The notes under the pieces are model-generated. The model worked only from the letters and a program-made list of their open reading frames with translations. It had not been told where the DNA came from and did not search any database. Source: Azospirillum melinis (GTDB lineage Bacteria; Pseudomonadota; Alphaproteobacteria; Azospirillales; Azospirillaceae). From it: a DNA stretch of 64,000 nucleotides. The position numbers and the translations under genes are program-made. Shown here in pieces: positions 59,095-64,000 of this stretch. Location: positions 111,175 to 175,174 of the forward strand of contig NZ_WHOS01000008.1 in assembly GCF_013340935.1 (NCBI RefSeq), given 5' to 3'. The first letter of the stretch is position 1, and each line of letters begins with the position of its first letter.

Positions 59095-60138
59095 TCAGGA
59101 GATCTTGATCATGATCTGGGCACGGCGGTTCGACGGCTCGCGCACGTTCGGACCGGTCGGGACCATCAGCTGGTTCTCGCCGACACCTTCGATGGTGATG
59201 ATGTTGGCCGGCGTGCCATGCTTGATCATGGCCTGCCGCACCGCCTCGGCGCGGCGGAGCGAGAGCTTCTGGTTGTAGGACGGCGCGCCCGAGGTGTCGG
59301 TGTGGCCGATCACCTGGATGCGGACGGCGCGTGCCCGGCTGGCTCCGTCGGCGGCATCGGCGATGATCTTGTCGGAATTCGGCGTGATGACCGCCTTGTC
59401 CCAGTCGAAGAATACCTGATACTCGCTCTGCGGCTGGGCGGCCATCGGCGGGGCAGCCGGGGCCGGGGCGGCGATCGGCGTCGCACGCTCGGGACCGCCG
59501 AAGGTGTAGCGCAGGCCGGCCAGGATGGTGTGGTTGCGGTACTCGCCCTTGGAGGTCACCGGGCCCAGTTCGAACTCCGGATCGACGGTGGCGAAATACC
59601 GGTAATCCAGCGTCAGCGCGACATTGTCGTTGATCGCATAGGATGCGCCGATGATGCCCTGATAGGCGAAGACCCAGTCGCGGTCGCTGGCGCCGTTCAG
59701 CGACTGCTTGACCCCGGCGATACCGGCACCGGCACCGATATAGGGGGTGATCGGCAGGCCGATGTTGATGTCGTACAGCAGGTTGCCCATGAAGGCGACC
59801 GAGCTCATCCTGCCGCCCAGTCCGTTCAGGGCGGGGGTGGCGCTGCTGGTGCTGTCGACGCTGTTGCGCCACCGCCAGGCGGCCTCCAGCTCGGCACGCA
59901 GGCCCATCGCGGTGGCGTAGCCGACCGACAGGTCGCCGATGCCGCCGATCTTGAATTCCTCCTTCAGGCCCAGGCCGGGAGCCGGATAGCTGCTGAGGTC
60001 GGCATCCTCGGTCCAGTTCACGCCGGCCCCCGCACCGACATAGAAGCCTTCCGTACCGGCGAAAGCGGCGGTCGGGATGGCCAGCGAAGGAAGGGCGACG
60101 GTCAGTGCCGTGCCCAGCAAAATCCCACGCATCGTCAT
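59095..60138 (-). CDS. OmpA-family outer-membrane protein
   Basis: A 347-residue porin-like protein. Signal peptide at residues 1-27 (TAAFA cleavage), then an N-terminal 8-stranded barrel (FYVGAGAGVNWTED to LAGLRYTFGG), a Pro/Ala linker near 235, and a C-terminal peptidoglycan-binding domain with VIGHTDTSGA, NQKLSLRRAEAVRQ and GVGENQL. It ties the outer membrane to the cell wall. ATG 60138 is preceded by GGGAAC. Confidence 0.95.
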   Translation of the reverse strand: MTMRGILLGTALTVALPSLAIPTAAFAGTEGFYVGAGAGVNWTEDADLSSYPAPGLGLKEEFKIGGIGDLSVGYATAMGLRAELEAAWRWRNSVDSTSSATPALNGLGGRMSSVAFMGNLLYDINIGLPITPYIGAGAGIAGVKQSLNGASDRDWVFAYQGIIGASYAINDNVALTLDYRYFATVDPEFELGPVTSKGEYRNHTILAGLRYTFGGPERATPIAAPAPAAPPMAAQPQSEYQVFFDWDKAVITPNSDKIIADAADGASRARAVRIQVIGHTDTSGAPSYNQKLSLRRAEAVRQAMIKHGTPANIITIEGVGENQLMVPTGPNVREPSNRRAQIMIKIS

Positions 60139-60350
60139 GTTCTTGTTCCCATCGTTGACGGCGTTGGTCGATCGGGACATCCCGGCCTGCGGCGAAATGC
60201 GTGACAGAACGGGCTCCGGCCCCGACAATGGATACGGATCGGCAGCTTCCAATCCTGCTGCCGCACGCCCATTTTCCCTGTTGCAGATTTGCCTCAGCCG
60301 GCTCAGAGGCATTTCCTCACGCGATAACAATAGCTTGGACAGACACCGCG

Positions 60351-61442
60351 ATGCTTTCTACCCCGGACGGTTCGGTCGAATACCCCCTCTGCACCACTCC
60401 CGATCCCGGCGGCTGGCAGGAGGTTGCGCCCGGTGTGTTGTGGATCCGCCTGTCCCTCCCCTTCCAACTCGACCACATCAATGTCTGGGCACTGGACGGC
60501 GGCGCCCTCGGCTGGACGCTGGTCGATTGCGGGCTCGGCGATCCGCGCAGCCGCGCGGTGTGGGAGGTGCTGCTGCGCGATGCGCTGGGTGGGCGTCCGG
60601 TGGAGCGGGTGGTCGTCACCCATTTCCATCCCGACCATATCGGCGCCGCCGCCTGGCTGGTGGAGCGGACCGGCGCCGGCTTCGCCACCTCGCTGACCGA
60701 ATGGCTGTTCGCCCGCACCCTGTCGGCCGGCAACGATGCCGCCACCGACGCGGTGGTCGAGCAGTTCTATCGCCGCTGCGGCCTGGAGGAGGATACGCTG
60801 CAATCGCTGCTCGCCCGCAAGGGGGCCTACAGCCGCGGCGTGCCCGCCGTGCCGGCGACGCTGACGCGCCTGCGGGCCGGCGACCGGCTGCCGGTGGGCG
60901 ACCGCCACTGGACGGTGATCGGCGGCAGCGGCCATACGGCGGAACCGGTCAGCCTCTACCGGCCGGCCGGCGGCGGCAGCCCGGACCTGCTGATTTCGGG
61001 CGACCAGATTCTACCCCGCATCAGCCCGAACATCAGCGTCTGGCCGTCCGAGCCGGACGCCGATCCGCTCGCCGACTATCTCGCCAGCCTTGGGGGATGG
61101 AGCGTCCTACCGGCGGACACGCTGGTCCTGCCCTCCCACGGCCGCCCCTTCCGCGGCCTGCACCGGCGTGCGGAGGAATTGGCTCTCCATCATGGGGAGC
61201 GGCTGGCCGAGATCGAGACGCTGTGCACGGAACCCCGGACCGCCGCAGCGGTCACACGGGCGCTGTTTCCGCGCCCGCTCGACCCGCAGCAGATGCTTTT
61301 CGCCGTGGGCGAGGCGGTGGCCCACCTCAACCACCTGATCCGGCAGGGGCGGCTGGAGCGGGTCACCGGACCGGCTGGCAAGCCGGCGTCGCTTTCGTCG
61401 GCCGACCTCTACCGCCGGCCGGCCGCCATCGCAGCGGCCTGA
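60351..61442 (+). CDS. Metallo-beta-lactamase-fold hydrolase
   Basis: A 363-residue enzyme. Metal motif THFHPDHIG with His91, His93, Asp95 and His96; later ligands in GGSGHTAEPV and SGDQILPRI and a final His in LPSHGRPF. Resembles ribonuclease-Z/lactonase-like hydrolases of unknown substrate. The C-terminal 90 residues are a helical/winged-helix domain sometimes fused to this fold. ATG 60351 is the start; no clear ribosome site is seen. Confidence 0.9.
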   Translation: MLSTPDGSVEYPLCTTPDPGGWQEVAPGVLWIRLSLPFQLDHINVWALDGGALGWTLVDCGLGDPRSRAVWEVLLRDALGGRPVERVVVTHFHPDHIGAAAWLVERTGAGFATSLTEWLFARTLSAGNDAATDAVVEQFYRRCGLEEDTLQSLLARKGAYSRGVPAVPATLTRLRAGDRLPVGDRHWTVIGGSGHTAEPVSLYRPAGGGSPDLLISGDQILPRISPNISVWPSEPDADPLADYLASLGGWSVLPADTLVLPSHGRPFRGLHRRAEELALHHGERLAEIETLCTEPRTAAAVTRALFPRPLDPQQMLFAVGEAVAHLNHLIRQGRLERVTGPAGKPASLSSADLYRRPAAIAAA

Positions 61443-61448
61443 CGGCGG

Positions 61449-61655
61449 TCACTCGGTGACGATCTCGAACTCGTGCGGATCGAGCAGCGTCGCCACAGAC
61501 AGGGTTTTCAGCGTCTTCGGGTCGTCGGTGCGCTTCATCTGGGCATGCTGGGTGCCCATGCCGTCCTTACGGATGGCGATCACTTCCCAATAGCCGCCGC
61601 TGGGGGACAGCTTGCGATAAATCTGTCCCTCGACCACCTCGCGCTTCCTGCGCAT
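61449..61655 (-). CDS. Small conserved-looking protein (68 residues)
   Basis: A 68-residue protein with a strand-rich layout (REVVEGQIYRKLSPSGGYWEVIAIRKDG, then RTDDPKTLKTLSVATLLDPHEFEIV). ATG 61655 has GGAGA 7-8 bases upstream, so it is a real gene. Appears of the kind seen as a conserved hypothetical in related bacteria; function unknown. Convergent with the metallo-hydrolase gene. Confidence 0.75.
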   Translation of the reverse strand: MRRKREVVEGQIYRKLSPSGGYWEVIAIRKDGMGTQHAQMKRTDDPKTLKTLSVATLLDPHEFEIVTE

Positions 61656-61883
61656 TTTCGTTCTCCAAAACCCGTCCCATGCCGGCGACCGTCACAGTCG
61701 CCGCGAAGGGCGCCATTGAAGCACAAAAACCCCCTGCCGTGGCGAGTGTCCGTTCGGTGACCCTTTGCCGATGCCGCATTTGCGTTGTTGCGACGCAGCA
61801 CGTCCGGGGCACCCCCGATGACCCTTTGCCGCAGGGCTCTTTCAGAGTGGAACTAAAGGCGCGGCTGTGGGTTCATAGCGGTC

Positions 61884-62165
61884 ATGAACACCGATCTCGA
61901 CGTGCTTGTCTTCGCGACCCGCCTGGTTGATGAACTGGGTGAAACCGCGATTCGAATGAGCCGCGTTCGTCTTGTCGAACTCACGGCCGCCAACCACACC
62001 CGTGCCGCCGCCTTCTGGCGGGAGGTGATGGGCACATGCGAACGGCTGCTGACCGAGAGGTCGGGCCGGCGCGTGGCGACCGGGCTCTCTTCCCAGGCAA
62101 TTGCCGCGGCGCAGCCAGCCATGGCCCAGCACCGTGTCGCCTATGTTCCCCGACCTATTCCCTGA
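61884..62165 (+). CDS. Hypothetical protein (93 residues)
   Basis: An unrecognised 93-residue protein: helical start (NTDLDVLVFATRLVDELGETAI) and a middle AAAFWREVMGTCERLLTER, possibly helical throughout. Ribosome site is weak. Lies between the small protein gene and the livK terminator. Confidence 0.5.
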   Translation: MNTDLDVLVFATRLVDELGETAIRMSRVRLVELTAANHTRAAAFWREVMGTCERLLTERSGRRVATGLSSQAIAAAQPAMAQHRVAYVPRPIP

Positions 62166-62211
62166 CCGGCTCATTCATCAAGCCCGGGCATTTCTTTAAA
62201 TCCTCAAAGAA

Positions 62212-62240
62212 AAAGGGCCGGCACAGAGTGCCGGCCCTTT
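62212..62240. terminator. Intrinsic terminator of the liv binding-protein gene
   Basis: AAAGGGCCGGCAC (62212-62224), loop AGA, GTGCCGGCCCTTT (62228-62240): a perfect 13-bp stem. On the minus strand it is followed by a T-rich tract. It ends 26 bases past the livK stop. Confidence 0.9.
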
Positions 62241-62265
62241 CGCGCGGAACGCAGAAGCGTTTCGC

Positions 62266-63366
62266 TTACTTCACTTCGGCGTACTGGCCGTTGTGCCACT
62301 TGTACCAGACATAGGCCGGGCTGGTGACGTCGCCCTTGGCGTCGAACCCGATCTTGCCGATGACGGTGTCGTAGCTGCCCTTGCGCATGACGTCGGCAAC
62401 CTTGGCAGCGTCGGTCGAGTTCGCCTGCTTCACCGCGTTCGCCCAGATCTGGAGAGCGGCGTAGGTGTACAGGGTGTAGCCTTCCGGCTCGTAGCCCGCC
62501 TTGCGGAACTTCTCCACGACGGCCTTGGCGTCCGGCTTCTCGCGCGGATCCGGACCGAAGGTCATCATGGTGTCCTCGCCGGCGTCGCCGGTGATGGCCC
62601 AGTACTCGTTGGTCACCAGCGCGTCACCCGACACGATGATGGCCTTCAGGCCCTGGTCCTTCATCTGGCGGGCGATCAGGCCGGCCTCGGTGTGGTAGCC
62701 ACCGACATAGACGGCGTCGATGTTCGCCTGCTTCAGCTTCGACACCAGAGCGGAATAGTCCTTCTCACCGGCCGTGTAGGCTTCGTAGATGGCTTCCTTC
62801 TGGCCGCCGGCGTTCAGCGCCTTCTGCGTCTCGTCGGCCAGACCCTTACCATAGGCCGACTTGTCGTGCAGGATGGCGATGTTCTTGCCCTTGTACTTGT
62901 CCAGCAGATACTTGCCGGCGATCAGGCCCTGCTGGTCGTCACGGCCGCAGACGCGGAAGACGTTCTTCAGGCCCTGCTCGGTCAGCTTCGGGTTGGTCGA
63001 AGCCGGGGAGATCTGCAGCATGCCTTCCTCGGCATAGACCTGGCTGGCCGGGATCGACGAGCCCGAGCAGAAGTGACCGGCCACGAACTTCACACCGGCC
63101 TTGGCCAGCTGGTTGGCGACGGCCACGGCCTGCTTGGGATCGCAGGCGTCGTCGCCGACTTCCAGCTTCAGCTTCTGGCCCAGAACACCGCCGGCGGCAT
63201 TGATGTCCGCGACGGCCTGCTCCATGCCCTTCTTCATCTGCTCGCCGAAGGTGGCGTACTGGCCGGTGATCGGGCCGGCGGTGGCCACCGCGATGTCGGC
63301 CTTGGCGGCCGTGGCGGAGAGCGCGGTCGCCGCGATCGCGGCGAGAAGGGACAGCTTGAATTTCAT
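62266..63366 (-). CDS. Branched-chain amino-acid ABC binding protein (LivJ/LivK/BraC)
   Basis: A 366-residue periplasmic receptor for Leu/Ile/Val or similar amino acids. Signal peptide at residues 1-23 (AKA-D). Mature motifs are VATAGPITGQYATFGEQMKKG, a Cys pair (DDACDPKQ and GHFCSGSS), PASTNPKLTEQG, KNIAILHDKSAYGKG and GDALVTNEYW. ATG 63366 is the start of the signal peptide. The gene follows, after about 200 bases, the DUF6867 and livF genes, with its own leader. Confidence 0.95.
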   Translation of the reverse strand: MKFKLSLLAAIAATALSATAAKADIAVATAGPITGQYATFGEQMKKGMEQAVADINAAGGVLGQKLKLEVGDDACDPKQAVAVANQLAKAGVKFVAGHFCSGSSIPASQVYAEEGMLQISPASTNPKLTEQGLKNVFRVCGRDDQQGLIAGKYLLDKYKGKNIAILHDKSAYGKGLADETQKALNAGGQKEAIYEAYTAGEKDYSALVSKLKQANIDAVYVGGYHTEAGLIARQMKDQGLKAIIVSGDALVTNEYWAITGDAGEDTMMTFGPDPREKPDAKAVVEKFRKAGYEPEGYTLYTYAALQIWANAVKQANSTDAAKVADVMRKGSYDTVIGKIGFDAKGDVTSPAYVWYKWHNGQYAEVK

Positions 63367-63567
63367 GGGTGTGCTTGCTCCCTGTTCTATGAAGTGGTCC
63401 CTGTTGCAACATACCCCCGGCCCTTTCGGGCCTTGCCGCCGGGTCCCCTCCGGCGGGTTCCAGAATACCATACCTCGAGTGGCGCACAGTGCGACAGTTT
63501 CGCGGGCACCAATCAGCCGTACGGTCTAATTCCTTATGTCTAGTCGCACCTGCTTAACCGGCCCTGC

Positions 63568-63921
63568 TCAACCGGTGATGCCGGTGCGGTCGCGCCAGGC
63601 GAACGGTCCCGCGCGCTCATAGAGCCACGGATACTGGTTGACCATGCGTCGCGCGATGGCGATGCGGTGTGCGGTGAGCGTGATCAGGCCGATCACGACG
63701 GTGTGGACGATGAAGCCCCACAAGGACAGCAGCTGCTCGCCGAACAGGCCCCAGGCAAGGAAGCGGTCGCCCACCCCCAGCAGCAGCGAGTAGGCCAGCA
63801 CGCTGGAGACCGGCTTCCACCCCTCCGCCAGCGTCTGCCCGGTCAGAACCCCGCAGCCGCCGAACACCAGCACCGTCAGGAACACGAACACCGGAAGCGA
63901 TGAGCCGAGGATCGTTTCCAT
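63568..63921 (-). CDS. DUF6867-like small membrane protein of the liv cluster
   Basis: A 117-residue protein with about three hydrophobic helices (FVFLTVLVFGGCGVLTG, SVLAYSLLLGVGDRFLAW and GFIVHTVVIGLITLTAHRIAI). It starts one base after the livF stop and precedes the binding-protein gene, a position typical of this alphaproteobacterial small protein in branched-chain amino-acid transporter clusters. Function unknown; probably an accessory to the permeases. Confidence 0.85.
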   Translation of the reverse strand: METILGSSLPVFVFLTVLVFGGCGVLTGQTLAEGWKPVSSVLAYSLLLGVGDRFLAWGLFGEQLLSLWGFIVHTVVIGLITLTAHRIAIARRMVNQYPWLYERAGPFAWRDRTGITG

Positions 63922-63922
63922 C

Positions 63923-64000
63923 TCAGTGTCCCCCTTCCAGATAGGCCGCGCGAACCTCCGGGTCGGCCAGCAGCTGCGCCCCGGTTCCCGTCATCGTGAT
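63923..64000 (-). CDS. livF: Branched-chain amino-acid ABC ATPase LivF, C-terminal end
   Basis: Only the last 25 residues lie in the window; they read like the typical LivF tail (ADPEVRAAYLEGGH then stop). The rest is outside. The stop is one base before the DUF6867 start, so the genes form one transcript. Confidence 0.75.
   Translation of the reverse strand: MTMTGTGAQLLADPEVRAAYLEGGH

Overview
The window is GC-rich, densely packed bacterial chromosome (or chromid) sequence and reads as an alphaproteobacterium of the Azospirillum / Rhodospirillales type. The evidence is strong third-position GC bias with long antisense shadow ORFs, several large chemoreceptors, a hybrid kinase paired with an HD-GYP protein, a small DUF6867-like membrane protein inside a branched-chain amino-acid transporter locus, PEP carboxylase, a gloB/methyltransferase divergent pair and a MocR regulator. 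This assignment is inference from gene content only. No tRNA, rRNA, IS element, prophage or CRISPR array was recognised.

Layout. 1-7.97 kb (minus strand) is a catabolic unit: a PotABCD-type ABC importer, a FadR-subfamily GntR regulator, a mannonate/fructuronate oxidoreductase-family enzyme and a zinc medium-chain dehydrogenase cut by the window edge. Four copies of the same motif, GTATGGTAGT(AT), stand upstream of the importer (two), the regulator and the oxidoreductase, which defines a small regulon. 7.97-11.65 kb is an AT-richer accessory patch with a glycosyltransferase-like protein, an ATP-grasp-like protein, a GT-A-like protein and, between convergent genes, a Fur-box-like perfect palindrome beside a proline-rich mini-ORF. 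12.0-15.4 kb holds ppc and an isolated 63-residue peptide gene bounded by two terminators.

15.4-28.3 kb is signal transduction: a large chemoreceptor, a truncated FIST protein translationally close to a 1311-residue PAS/HisKA/REC/REC/HPt hybrid kinase, an HD-GYP response regulator, a DUF2076 protein, and a compact CheC - HisKA_2 kinase - receiver operon. 28.3-34 kb carries an ABC exporter, a YgiQ radical-SAM protein and a TetA-like MFS pump, with a multi-stem intergenic repeat between the first two. 34.3-38.2 kb is pstSCAB with a Pho-box-like site and a terminator. 38.4-45 kb has a second transmembrane chemoreceptor, a glutathione S-transferase, gloB, a methyltransferase and a soluble chemoreceptor that starts at TTG and carries a CdaR-like (sugar-diacid recognition) input domain.

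45-64 kb is mixed: a serine hydrolase, ispE, a DsrE-like protein with an orphan NitT/TauT-type binding protein, a Bcr/CflA pump, an orphan BMP-family lipoprotein-like binding protein, a pentapeptide-repeat protein, msrB, two neighbouring membrane-anchored coiled-coil proteins of the same design, a lipoprotein esterase, an OmpR-type regulator, a MocR regulator with an obvious operator array, a PPC-domain protein behind a sigma-54-like promoter, a NarL-type regulator, an OmpA porin, a metallo-beta-lactamase-fold enzyme, two small unknown proteins and the end of a liv (branched-chain amino-acid) transporter locus. The most novel-looking items are the GntR regulon, the palindrome/proline-rich mini-ORF, the 63-residue peptide, the diacid-sensing soluble chemoreceptor, the FIST remnant and the twin coiled-coil proteins.
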